Source: Lepeophtheirus salmonis (lineage: Eukaryota; Arthropoda; Copepoda; Siphonostomatoida; Caligidae). Taken from it: a stretch of DNA of 64,000 bases. A model generated the notes under the pieces. That model was not told the DNA's origin, did no database searches, and saw only the letters and a list, made by a program, of their open reading frames with translations. Numbering within the stretch: position 1 is the first letter of the stretch; each line of letters begins with the position of its first letter. The stretch is from positions 17,050,001-17,114,000 of the forward strand of contig NC_052140.2 in assembly GCF_016086655.4 (NCBI RefSeq), written 5' to 3'. Made by a program: the position numbers and the translations under genes. Below, one piece after another: positions 11,550 through 23,509 of this stretch.

Positions 11550-13600
11550 GTTTTTCAGGAGCCTAGTTCAATTTCTGGACCTTCAGTAAGTCTGTCCATG
11601 TTTTTAAACTTATCTTCCTATTATCTTACGATCCATTTTCACTCCTTTTACTAATTACAGAAGATAATTAATTAGGATAGTTAGAACCAATTCGTGGATA
11701 AAGTTACAATATACATAAATAATCTTCATATATGTATATTTTTTTTAAATCTTAAAAGATCCCTGGGACCCCAATAGGGACTGGTTAATTATTTCAACTA
11801 TCACAATTATTAGAACGTTTAGATTTAAGAAGAAATATTTTATTTGGATACATATCTGTAATTAAACTATTGCATTCAACATTTAAAAAAATAAATTAAC
11901 TTATTTAGATAAATTTATTTTGTATTTTCCGAGTAGTACATTAAAATCCTTACACTTTGGATTTTAAATTTCAACAAGAAATAATTTAATTAATTAACAA
12001 TAGAATTTCAACCAAATTAATGCAATAAATAGATATATGTCTAAGATCTCATCATCATTAATGTAGCCGCCCTTAGAGTCTTCGGTCTGTCCGCAAGACC
12101 CGTTTTATCTCTATTTGTGGGATGTTAAAACCATATTTTTGAAGGATCTCCTAACTTAAATGGAAGATTACTCCACTGAGAGTTATCTCATTTCAAAAAA
12201 TGTTTGATCCAAAGTAAGTAAACGAGGAATTGCTTGATTTAATTTTGATAAAAATATAATTGGTGCAAAAATACTATGAAAACTTATTAAATATTAAAAA
12301 AAGCGGCCTAGCCCTTTCATTTATTTTATTGTCTCATTTTTTGGTTAGAGTTTTAACTTACTTATTACATAAAAGTATGCTAAAAATTTAATAGACATTT
12401 TAATGAAATCAACTATATTCAGACTTACAACAATAAAAAGTGATATTTACCAAAATAATAAAATTCTTATTTTTTTTTGAAAAATATAAAATATAAAATT
12501 TTTTTTTCTTTTTGAACCCTTTTAACTTAAAAATAATAATAATCATGTCACATATGTATTTTTGTCATTAATCATCCAAAATTTTATCATATTTTTTTGA
12601 GATAAAATAATTAAAAAAATCATTAGTCATATTTTTTTCATAAGGCACATAATTACATGACTTTAAAAGTTTCCTTCCCATTAATCACAATTCTGAATAT
12701 CCTAATACTTACTGTTGGCGAGTTTTTTTTAGTTAAGATCACTTGTAAAGGTATGCTGACAATATTAATCGAAATTGTCGTTGGAACATTTTTGTGAATC
12801 GTTGGCTGTACACAATACTCTTAATTCAATAATTCTTCAATTAGTTTGAACTCTAAACCAGAAAAAACACTATATAAATAGTTAATTCGATAATGCAGTA
12901 TTATTTTATAACGGACATATTTTCTTCATGTTAAACGGATTCTACTATATGTAAAGTATATTTTGTTGGTCATAGCCTCGAAAAAATAATATCATTATAT
13001 ACTTATTTATAAATAATAATATTTGTTACTAACGAAAAATCAAAGTACTATAATAATTTGAGATTTTTTTTTTTAGAATAATATTTATATAAAATATTAA
13101 AACAAAAGTTAAAGACTTTCCTACTCTAATATTACTTAAAATAACGTAATAAATCAAATAAATAACTTTTGTTTTAAATTTGTATTAAAAAAAAAAAAAA
13201 GAGGCGTTGAAAATAATTTTCACATGATTATTTATAATCTTTTTGATAGATTGTCCTTTATTTAAATAATCCGATAAAGTTTATTGGATTTTATTCTATT
13301 TCAAAGCTTAATAATTTGACTTTTTTATTTATATATCTCATGAAAGCTCTAAGGTGACAATTAAAGGGAAATACTTGTTTTGGTGTATATTGTATCTAAT
13401 ATTCAAAATTAAAATTTAAATAAGTTGCTGTTAATAGTTCTGGGTTAAGAATGAAAAAATATATATATATAGTTACTAGCGAAATTTTTTTATTGTTATT
13501 CAAAATATTCTTTATGAAGATCAATACCCTTTTACATATAATTGAACTAGTTTTCGAAGCAGTGTTTTCCATTCTGATGGGGGTAACTACAAAAAAATGG
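11550..13600. other. AT-rich stretch, no confident gene
   Basis: Mostly low-complexity AT. At 12060-12240 a plus-strand reading (PQDPFYLYLWDVKTIFLKDL, then a stop) looks mildly protein-like and has higher GC than its flanks, but I recognise nothing in it. No RNA gene seen. Confidence 0.35.
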
Positions 13601-13639
13601 TTTTGAATATAACAATGGCTTCTTTTGGTAATGAAAACC

Positions 13640-13970
13640 GCTGAAAAAGTAATTGTTGACTTATTAATGGAAATGGAAAAAAGTAATTAGGGGATAAATC
13701 GGGCCTGTACGGCAAATGCATATCATTTTAATATTTTGACAAATCAAAAAGTTGTTTGTTTGAACCGAAGTGAAAGGACAAGCATTGACATTCGCCTTTT
13801 CTTCTTTCTTTTTTTTAAGGATTTCTTGTGAGACAAATGGTCGTATACTATTCAAGAATAAATTGTTCTACACAGAGCAGTATGTCACTGGACAGGCTAT
13901 CATTTCCTTTGATGTGCTTCCCTGCAAACAACTTTTCTTTGGACTTGGCACATCCTAAAAAACCCATACA
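13640..13970 (-). pseudogene. mariner (SETMAR-like) transposase C-terminal remnant
   Basis: Reading the minus strand from 13855 leftward, the frame gives DLSKY, stop, NDMHLPYRPDLSPNYFFPFP and then NQQLLFQRF. This is a decayed form of the HPPYSPDLAPSDYHLFP...L....F block of mariner DD34D transposases, where the D of SDYHLF is the last catalytic residue (here N). Upstream, YDHLSHKKSLKK sits where the ARPH.S..T block containing the second catalytic aspartate should be. One stop is inside the block and the N-terminal half is absent. I see no terminal repeats. It is distinct from the Tc1-type elements elsewhere in the window. Confidence 0.65.
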
Positions 13971-14185
13971 GTCGATTACTGTTTTAATTTAGGGCTCTAC
14001 GCATAGATCCATATTTTGTCATCTATGTAAATAATATACACAGCTTTTGATACACCTGTATATATAATATTGTTGGTTTTTTTTAAAGATAAACAGTTTT
14101 CAACGTCATGATTATATCTACACTAGAAAGTAAGGTTAATATAGTTTCCCCTATTTTAATAAAAGGTAACCTATACACACTTGTC

Positions 14186-14870
14186 ATTGAATGGTTATTT
14201 CTTACATCAAGTATTCATAAACTTCCAAGATATTAAAATAGGACTAAAAACAAAGCGACGACAATTTACCATAGAATGACCATTGTCAAATATTGGTATT
14301 CATTAATTCAACCTTTATTTGATAAATATAGATATACTCCTCTTTTCTTTTCTTTTTGTTACAGCTTGATGATGTTTAGATATACACGCTCCTTGCTACA
14401 TTGTTATTTCAGAAATACACTAGTAATGTAGTTCAGAGATATTAAGATAAGACTAAAAAAATCAGTTTTGATAAGCAGACAGACAATTTCTAAATTATAA
14501 ATATAACTGAACTCCACTTTTCTTTTCTTTTTAATATGACATGCTGAGCTTTAGCAGGGCCGTTGAGTTATTATTATTTCTTGGATACAGTAGCCACACA
14601 GTTCTAAGATATTAAGACCAGACTTAAAAATAAAACGTCAACAGATATATATGCAAACTCTCCTTAGTTAATTAAGATGTGTTGCTCATATATATATTTT
14701 TTTAATATGACAAGCTGAGGTATAGTTAAAAACACCCGTTGCTACATTGTTTTGTCTGAAATACAGTAGTCACGCAGTTCTAAGATATTAAAAATATCTA
14801 ATATTCAAAAATGAAGCACTCACAAACAAACATACAAACCTTTCTTAATCCATATATATTATTTTTTCCC
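14186..14870. repeat. diverged tandem array, about 170-bp unit, four copies
   Basis: The motif AGTTCTAAGATATTAAGA (and variants) recurs at 14224, 14431, 14601 and 14777, giving spacings of about 209, 170 and 176 bases. Around each are the same accompanying blocks: GCTACATTGTTATTTC(A/T)GAAATACA upstream, AGACTNAAAAATAAAAC downstream, then CTTTTCTTTTTNNAATATGACANGCTGAG. The first unit is longer. This is a small satellite-like array with no coding content. Confidence 0.75.
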
Positions 14871-14879
14871 CATTCGTAT

Positions 14880-17800
14880 ACTTATAATGTAAGAACATCG
14901 TCATTATTAACTTGAATTACAATAGATGTATTAAGTTCTGCTTTTGAAGATGTTATCTTAAAAATATCTTCTATCCTAAGTAATTATGTCTCTTGATTAC
15001 TTATGTATAATGACTTGGGTTAGGGTTTGAAAGGAAGCAAAGATGGGATATCAAAGCAAAAGTTAATTTTACAAACTTAAATGTGTAATTGATTCATGAT
15101 GTTGCTTAACCAAGCGTAGAACCTAAATATAAATAATACAAATTTATATAGATTGAAGTAGCTTAAATTGGTGAAACTGCATCTTTATTCATTGAATTGA
15201 ATTTTTCCTAATTATTTATATACCTTTATCGTTATAACAAAAGTATCCCTATATATATTGAGACCGTTTACCGGCAAACTAACAGGATTTGTATTATTGG
15301 GCGTTTAAGATATTTTATCAATAATATTTTTAACCAATTTTCTTCCCAGTTTATTTAACCTTAATGCTGATATATTTTTTAGGTAATATTTATAATAAAT
15401 GGATTAAAATGTGTGTGCAATTTTTTGTGGAAAAATATCACTTGGTTTACGAATTATGAGCTGTAACCATAAGACAACTATAAGAGAAAATCTGAATATT
15501 TTTCAATAGTCTTGCATTTTTCCCTGGAACAGCGTCTCAAAACAATCGATTGAATTATATTGTTTGTTTTCCAAAAATACATTGAATGATTTTCTCCCCT
15601 TTTTCTTTGGGTTTGTCCCGTATTGTGTTATATAAAACAAGTAATGTTTCTTTTGTAAATTTTTCCATTCATGGCTTAATTTTGAATGTCGCTATGCGTT
15701 TTTGGACATTTTTGTCAATAACACAATTGACATAGAACTTAAAAATCCATAATATACTTCAAGTTGACATCGAAAGCAGTTCCTCACCTATTTTGACATC
15801 TTTAGATCCTAACAAATTAGTTTTAAAAAACTAGAATAAAATGTTTTAACATCCCTGCCATCTCTGCAATACCCATAATCCAAAAGGGGAATTATTGGAA
15901 GCAAAAAGAGCTCAGAACTTTAGGAATAATTAGGAAAAACTGTTTTGCATACTGGAACTCCGGCTCAGTCTTGAAAACAGCAATGAACTTCAACAACTGC
16001 ATCAATCCCCTACTTTTGATAATGATGACTCCGTTTTCATCCTCAGCTTAGGCCCAATATGCAAACTTCATTGCTTCTCAGGGCCTGTAAACTACCTGTA
16101 GAACATTTTCTCCATCTCTGGCCTGGTGTAACTCAGTGGCTTTTGTCGCTATCTACATATATCCCACAATGCTCTACGTGGAGGTAAATATGTAGGAAAT
16201 GACTCGAGAAAGCTGTTGACTCCTGCTTCATTACATGTATTGTAAAATATTATGCCTTCTCATGTGTTTCAGTTTGGTATTACTCTGAGGTCATTTGCAT
16301 CTATGGTTGATGCTACTCTTATAATCTTAAGACAGACTAGGAGGAAAGAATTCAAGATTTCAGGAAAAATAAGTTGAATGTTACGCTCAAAAGTAACTCC
16401 AAAACTTTATATCTTTTTTGTTTATATCCTACAAAGTATCAAAATCTATGGAAGGACTGTGGGGCTACCCATTTACAGTGAATTGGCTTTGTTTTTCTTT
16501 AAAAAAAAACATTTTAATCAAAACATAGATAAGTAAAAAAATTGAAAAATGCTCAAATTTTTCATCCATACAGATACATATATTTAAATACATCTTGTAA
16601 GTTATCATTGAAAAAAAAAAATGAGTAACAACTTCTTGGTTTTTTAAGGCGTCCTTATCTGAAATATGATGATGTATACAATCAAGTTAATTAAAGAATT
16701 GTCAATATTATATACTGATGTATATTAGATATAAATAATAACTCCTGGAAAAGATAGCACTTTAGAAATAATCCTTTTTATACAATATTTTGTTGAATAT
16801 ACCAATTTAACTTAATAGCTTTTTTATTTAAAAGCTCCAAATACATATATCATAGTCAGACAATGAAGAAGTATACTGTAGATGAACAAAGGTTCTTATT
16901 AAGTAAAGTACATTTTCCAAAAGCGCTCATACCTCATTTCCATTTTTTTAAAACTAGTTTTGTGATTTGGGCATCTTGAAAATACTCTGTCTAGTTTAGG
17001 TATCGCACAAGAGTGCATAAAATAAGAGTTTGTGTTTTCATGACTTTCATTTTGATATAGAAATAATGGAACAAACAAATATTGCACTGTTAATAGATGA
17101 CAGCATGTATCTCCAAAAGGGCTCGATACTTTTTTTTCTATTTCAAAATTAATTTTAGAGTATCTCAAAATGTTAAAACAGTTGAGAAAGGGCTTGAGAT
17201 GTTAACTTGAACTATATTCTGGGTCTTTATGTTCTAGGTTAAGCGTGAGAAGCCATGTAAAGAGATAAAACCACCATTTCCTCCCCCCCCCCCTCATTCC
17301 GATTTGAAATTTTTTTACGTTCAGATTCATACTATCAAGTCCGCCCATATTTTCGTTGTATAATTGAATAATCGAAGGTATAGAAACTTCTTTTTCTTAC
17401 GTTCAGAGAGAATCAAACGTTTTCTTGTCTTGGGTGAATCCTAGTTATAAATTCTTGAAGCGACTATAACAAAATTATTATCCTTTCATCTTGTTGGGCT
17501 AACGTATATTCTTCTTTTTTTGACAAACCAACAATTTATTGAACCACGAGAATGTTTCTTCATTTCATTTTGTTTGTAAGGATAGAGTTCTGGGTTCATC
17601 TGTTAGAACGAATAGTACCGTTGCAGTTGTATCCTTGCTTCTTCAATTCGATAAATAAATTATTATAGAAAAATGTTTTTTTGCTAAGAATTATTATCCT
17701 CTGAATTACTATTAGTAACTGAAGGACTGTTGAAATGATTTACTGAACTCTTTTTCTAATTCTTTGTATTCCATTGATTTTCCTTGATAAATATCCTTTA

Positions 17801-19565
17801 TTCTTATCTTAAGGGTCTTATTTTAGTGTCCAAATTGTTTTTATTTTTAAAAATGGAGACATCTCAAGATATGATCAAATCTATTTCTTCTCATAGAATG
17901 TTATACTGCATTTTTTTTTTTTTTAGATCGTCTCCACTATTCCATAGGGAGACTTTGGGCAAGTAGTTTGTATATCCTGATATAAGAAGGATTCCCCGAA
18001 AAAACTAATTCTTGGTCATCAGTTCCTTCGAAATATTTTTTTGAGCTGCATATTCATTACTTTCTATAATATTTAATATTTAGATAACAGTTTCAAGTTG
18101 ACCTCCTCAGCAAACTTTGACCTTCCTAAAAATGTTGTAATGTCATGTCTGGAAGCCCGGTTCATTTAAGGCCTTGTCATATTTGTCCACCATGTTTCGA
18201 CAGACACTTTGTTATCAAAGGAAATGATCAAAAGCCCTGTAACGGGCGTGATTTTGAGTTGCTGTCAAACCTGAGAAGGAAGGTAAATAAACATAAATTG
18301 AGATCTCAAACATGCCTCACTTTAACAAAAAAGATAATAAATGCCGGTTTAGCCTATATGTCCGTTTACAGTTGTTGATCAACGTAGGGTGATCATATTG
18401 AATAATATAATAGTTATTCGATTAACTATTTATTTATTATGTTATAAATATTGTCTAAAATGCCATCCACTAATATTTAAATTTACTTGAAAATATTGTC
18501 AGGATACTTCTTTCCGTCTCTGTATACCAGGGACAATTGTTGGTTTCGATGTGACCTTAAATTTTACATTGACTTCAACTAAAACTAAACTTTTTTTTTT
18601 TAATTAACTGGCTATTTATTCTTCCAAGCATTATTTTGGAAACAGAAGAGTTGATATAATTTTTGTATTAGGCTTAAAAACAATTTAGAAGAAAACATAA
18701 AATAATTAAAAACGATTATTAACATTGGTTATTTGAAGATAGAGTTTGCAAATTATAATTAAAAATCCCTCCTCTCCCCTCTTTGAAAATACATATAACA
18801 TATATACTAAGAAGGAAATATAAACCGGTAGATCTGATAGACAAGCTATCACATGGCTGAAGAGAAGAAAGGACCAAGTTTTCATCAATAATTATAAATT
18901 AAAACAACTGTTCAAAATTGTTGAAGCACCTCAATTGTCCGTCAATGAAATAGTCGAGTCCTGAGATCTTTATTATAAAGGCAATACTCCGGGTTAAGTA
19001 TAAAATGCCGATAACTTTTATGATGACTGCGTCAGCCTTTAGGTGCACCAGGGTCGTCAAAGGTATAGCCACCAATCAATCTTCTTTCTTTAGTGCTATT
19101 CTGAGTTAGTCCCTAATTTTCTGTCCCACAATTTACCTTACAGGTATTACTCTACTGCATTCATAAGAAAGAAGGAAGGATGTCTCTGTACGAGCCTTGC
19201 AGAAAAAGTAAAGCCTCTCCGTTTCCTTTTTTCGACTTGTTGGAGAAGACTGTCTTCGTAGTGAGACGATACTGTAGCCATCTTTCTCTTGAATTGGTGA
19301 ATGGATTTCTCATGACCCATCTCCATCCTACTTTATTTTCCCCATGTCCGTTTTATTCAGCTTTTGGACTCGTTTGCAAACTAAAAGAGTAACTTATTAC
19401 TCCCAATCCAAGCTTCACTTTTACTCTCCATTATTTAAGAGTACTTTAAGCACTTTATACTTATATGTTCCTCCTTCAAAAATTAAAGAATAAAAAACCC
19501 TGTTCATATACTTACAACAAAAATTATAACGCTTGTCCTAGATATAGCTTTTACATTTATTTCTA
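14880..19565. other. long stretch without an identifiable gene
   Basis: Two parts have higher GC and protein-like readings but no recognisable family: 15840-16330, and 18145-18378 (plus frame beginning MSGSPVHLRPCHICPPCF, with three cysteines). The second could be an isolated exon or a repeat remnant. At 17283-17293 there is a run of 11 C. No tRNA-like fold or terminal repeat was noticed. Confidence 0.35.
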
Positions 19566-19569
19566 GGTA

Positions 19570-20434
19570 CACAGGGTCAAGGCGAAAAATTATAAAATTT
19601 TAAAAATCGTTTTCACTTCTACATATTTTTATTCTGTTTCATTTTTATGGTAAACTTTTGAAGCAAAAGTTAATAATTCAACAATTTTTATACTAAATGT
19701 CCCCTCCATTTTGAATTATGGCTTCAATACAGGGACAAACAGAAACACAGATGGACTTAATTAAGTTAGAGTGCAAGTTGCTCCACTACTCCGTGATCAC
19801 AGTTGTCTGAGCATTCGCGTGAAAAGTCTTGTTCGTCTTTCCCTTCAAGACACACCAAACAGTGAGTATAGGGAGCTACCATCGTGTGAGAACAAAGGTC
19901 TGAAGTATGCTGTCAAGAAAGCAGCCATGTTATTCCTGCAAAAATGCAGCACCTTCTTGGACGTGTGTGCTATGGCGCTGTCGTGGTTATACACATAGTT
20001 TTACCTGGAGAACGTACTCTTCAACCATGGTGGCAAGACATGGTATCCGAGGACCTTGTAGGAGACGTCCGTGCTGACTTTCCTGTTCCACTTGAAGAAG
20101 TAGGGAGTTATAGTGCTGCCATCAGACGTCACGACACAGTGTACCATGACCTGAGCTAGATGTTTGTTTCTAAAGGCTCCCTCAACCTGAGCTCTTGATT
20201 CAGCCAGGAAGCAATCATATATTCTGTTCAAAACCACACTCACTATGAGACTTCTTGTCAGAGATCGCACACTCTCTGCCATTTTGCTTGTTTTCATGGC
20301 ACAAAAACAAAACAAACATCAAATTGTAGCTTTTTGTCTGTTCTTTCGAATGGCACCAACTACAAAATTTCATACTTTTAAAACAGAGACTAAACAGCCT
20401 CGAAGAAGATTATAATTTTTGAGTCCTCACCCTG
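19570..20434 (-). mobile_element. internally deleted mariner-like (DD-D type) element
   Basis: Imperfect terminal inverted repeats bound it: left CACAGGGTCAAGGCGAAAAA at 19570, and right (reverse complement) CAGGGTGAGGACTCAAAAAT ending at 20434. Both continue into TTATAA and both abut TA. At about 865 bp it is well short of the 1.2-1.3 kb usual for this group. The transposase on the minus strand begins directly with the catalytic region, so the DNA-binding domain appears to be deleted. It could not move itself. Confidence 0.8.
19680..20315 (-). pseudogene. mariner-like transposase lacking its DNA-binding domain
   Basis: From the minus-strand start at 20315 the product reads through RNKHLAQVMVHCVVTSDGS and TITPYFFKWNRKVSTDVSYK, the 'H.A.VMV.GVV.SDG..MPP.FF....V..D.Y' core of the DD-D mariner-like group. 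PWLK ends this open stretch at a stop. In the next frame come YNHDSAIAHTSKKVLHFC, with the second catalytic aspartate, and CRNNMAAF. The SPDLNPLDY block is badly decayed (third aspartate apparently changed to Y). It ends in SICVSVCPCIEAIIQNGGDI, matching the usual C-terminal RVEAVIEA.GG.I. It lacks the two helix-turn-helix motifs and the first catalytic aspartate. Confidence 0.8.
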
Positions 20435-20959
20435 TAATACATTTATAACGATGTATGTTGCATAACCACGTATACAAGATGTATGTATACAAAAAAAGCT
20501 TCTTATTGTATTCTATTCTGTTTTACATACCTTTGTAAATAGTAGCTTCTATATTTTTATATTTAATTCAATTAATTTCAAATGATGTATACATTTCCAC
20601 ATAAACAGCTTACATAAAATAATATAGAGTGTTTTATTCGGAGGAGAAAAACAGAGAAAATAAGTATTCCATCTTCATTCTCGTTTTTTAATTTCATTCT
20701 AGTGCATTAGTTCTCCTTCAATTAGCATCAAACCTTTTCATAAGTTTAAACTAATATATATTGATAAACAGGGTGCACATGCTACATGTCACCTCATTTG
20801 CCTCTCATATGAACTAAGTATACACTTCTGCACTGATTTTTTTGTTTGATGTTACTTGCACAGTTGGAAATAAATGGAATCAACTACCTAATTTGTTGTC
20901 TCAATATTTTGAAAAGGCATATATTCTTATTCGATGTCTTTACATAACTCAGAGCCCTA

Positions 20960-21298
20960 GTTCGGAAAGAAGTCTCAAACGGCTCTAAGACAATTTTACG
21001 ACTTCATATAATAAGACTCTTGGTTTTCAAACGGACCAGATCTATTTGATGGATTTTTTTATAGGTGCGATCGAAAAACGAACTTATCATTTAGACTAGA
21101 TGGAATTCAAATTTAAGTTGTAGCAAGTGCCTCTTTGGGTCTTTCGGCCTTATTGACTGTAATATATCTAATTGTATAAAATAAATCAACGTACATGCTA
21201 TCAGAACTGGGTTTATTTTTTTATCTCATGAGTGGTTGGAAAAATTTTTTTGTCAAAAAAATCATACGTGTTTAGATAACTTGCACACTATGTAAGTT
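20960..21298 (+). pseudogene. Tc1/mariner C-terminal fragment with 3' terminus
   Basis: The plus strand around 21020-21150 reads FQTDQIYLMDFFIGAIEKRT, a decayed SPDLNPMDFFIWGAIEKRT block that still carries the last catalytic aspartate, followed by a poorly kept C-terminal tail. About 130 bases on, AGATAACTTGCACACTATG at 21280-21298 is the same terminus type as that at 6705. The body upstream of 20960 is missing. It belongs to the 6705-8101 family or a close relative. Confidence 0.6.
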
Positions 21299-21814
21299 TA
21301 TATTGAAGACGTGTTTTAATGTCATGTAATATTCTGAATGTTTGGGAATAAATAAAAATAATTACTGCAACATTTATTCATTTTGTTAAATAACAGACCC
21401 ATAATTAGAAAATAAGGACATTTAAAATAAAAATAAAAATATTCACATCTTCATTCTCGCCAATTTACTGAAGATTTACCGAAATTTCATTCATTTTGTA
21501 AGCCATTTACTGAAGATACATTTTCTAATCAAACATTTTCAAGACCATTTGCGACATAGCTGAGAAATGATATTTAATTAATTTAATAATTTTCGACATG
21601 ATGGATTATTTTTGTAAATTACTCATGTATTAAACATATTTATTACCTTATAGATTCCCCCAGCCATACATATCCCAATCAAACATTAGATGTTAATATG
21701 GTGTCAAAAACCTAACTTTTTCTGAACTGTTTCTTTATTTTTTAAACATAATTATCATAATATCATTTAAATGGAATTAAAATATACAATTGTTTCTATC
21801 AATAAATTATATTT

Positions 21815-21905
21815 CATTTTTTTGGACAAATAAATGGTTATTCGACAAATTGTATTTTGGCAAAATGTCCCTTCCGCAAGATTTCAATTGGCAAATTGTT
21901 CTTTG
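21815..21905. repeat. short tandem of GGCAAATTGT/GACAAATTGT units
   Basis: Within 90 bases the pattern GACAAATTGTATTTTGGCAA, then AATGTCCCTTCCGCAAG, then GGCAAATTGTTCTTTGG repeats a unit of 25-30 bases. The same unit type fills the two arms at 52340-52490 and 52690-52790, so this is probably a single arm or fragment of that foldback-like repeat. Confidence 0.55.
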
Positions 21906-23039
21906 GTATGTTATGAGCCCTGTTTTACATAACGATGGAGGCTCTCAATTTTACAAAAGGAGATCGCGACAGTGAAAGTATCTAATTCACCAATTCTATA
22001 AGTATCCAAACAACCCTGCAATCTTAGAACGGACACCTGAACCACTTGGGATATACATCCATTTACTTTCAAGAAAGATAAATAAGCCATTTTGATCACC
22101 CGTCTTCAAAATGTCGAAATAAGACGAAACCAAAATGTTCTGCTGATTCTGCATTGAGTCCCCTTCATCTTTTTTATGTTTCGTGGAAGAGAAAATTAGA
22201 AATGATTTGAATTAGAGTTCATAAGAGAACATTGGTTAGTGCCTATACTACTGACATTTTGGCTTTACAAAAATAGACGCAGTCATCAAAAAGTTATGTG
22301 TTTATCATCAGCCGGACTATCGGCTTAATAATAAGGACGTCAGTACGAGGATTTGGTTGACATACAGTTGAGGGTGCATCTACCGTTGACGACTACGTAT
22401 TATTATTAATTTTAATTACCAAGCGTCAATTAAACAAATCATGTAATCTCCCAATTTTTATTTCCCTTCTCTCATGAACAAACGATGTTTTATATAAACT
22501 TTCTTTTTAAGTATTTCAGGTTATTTATGTTGACTTCAAAATATTTTATAATAATTCGACATTATACTTTAAAGACTTAAATTTAAAAAGTCATGAATTT
22601 ATTTGTTAAAATAGTAAAACAGTTTGAGTGATAAAAAATAAGATACTTAGTGACAAGGTACACAATGATTCATACAACGGACACATCTGACGGAAAGGAG
22701 ATAAATAAGTTGAGTTTACCAATGTCAGTGCCCCAAAAAATGTTATGTCATATATAGTCAAAAAAAGATAATATGAACGGCTTTGAACTTTTTTTAACAA
22801 AAGGCCTTTTTATTAATCAAAGAAAATAGGACTTACATTAAATAAAGTATAGAGTACGCTTTAAATCTTTAAGTTATTTTAAAATGTCTAAACTACGGAA
22901 GAAAGTATATGAGCAGATTTATATCAAATATCCACTTTGGTTTGTGTGAGCAAATCCAAGATAACTCTGTACATCCTCAATCACTATTTGTTTAATATAA
23001 TGAACTGCATGCAGTTGTAAAAATAAATGTACATAAATA

Positions 23040-23300
23040 CCACACCGTGTGCAGTAAGGATATATTGGCCAGAATTGCTCCTATGTCAATCCTCAATTCT
23101 ACTCCAAGTCTTTCAAAGATCCATAACTCTCGAAAAACCCCTCAATAATACTCAATAGTCTTTCATGAGCACATGCAATTACTATTGCATGTGCCAAGTT
23201 CAAAAGTCTTCAAAAACTAAATTATATTGTTATCAACTTTAGAAGAAATAAATCTGTTTCGAAGAGCTGCTATCACTTCCTAGGAAATATTTTATACACC
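23040..23300. repeat. repeat family C, copy 1
   Basis: This aligns in the same orientation with 38690-38950. Shared blocks include GNTCCTATGTCAATCCTNA (here) against CTTATGTTGATCCTAA, then AACTCTCGA(A/G)(A/C)AAACCC, then TTCATGAGCACA, and TTTTATACAC(T/C)TCT. Reversed, both copies have coding-like frames with stops. I cannot name the element. Confidence 0.55.
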
Positions 23301-23509
23301 TCTAAACATATCCCTTTGAACTCAACATAAACAAATTAATTGTTGTCTCAAACTGAAAGAATTTCACATATTCTACATTTATGAAGATGTCAATAACTTC
23401 ACTTCAAATTGTCGGAACAGAGTTTTGTGCGTAGTACTGCTTCCACATAGTAGATACAGGAAAGTCCTCTCAAAAATGTCTGGCGATTGACTTAGTGTCA
23501 GCACTAACT

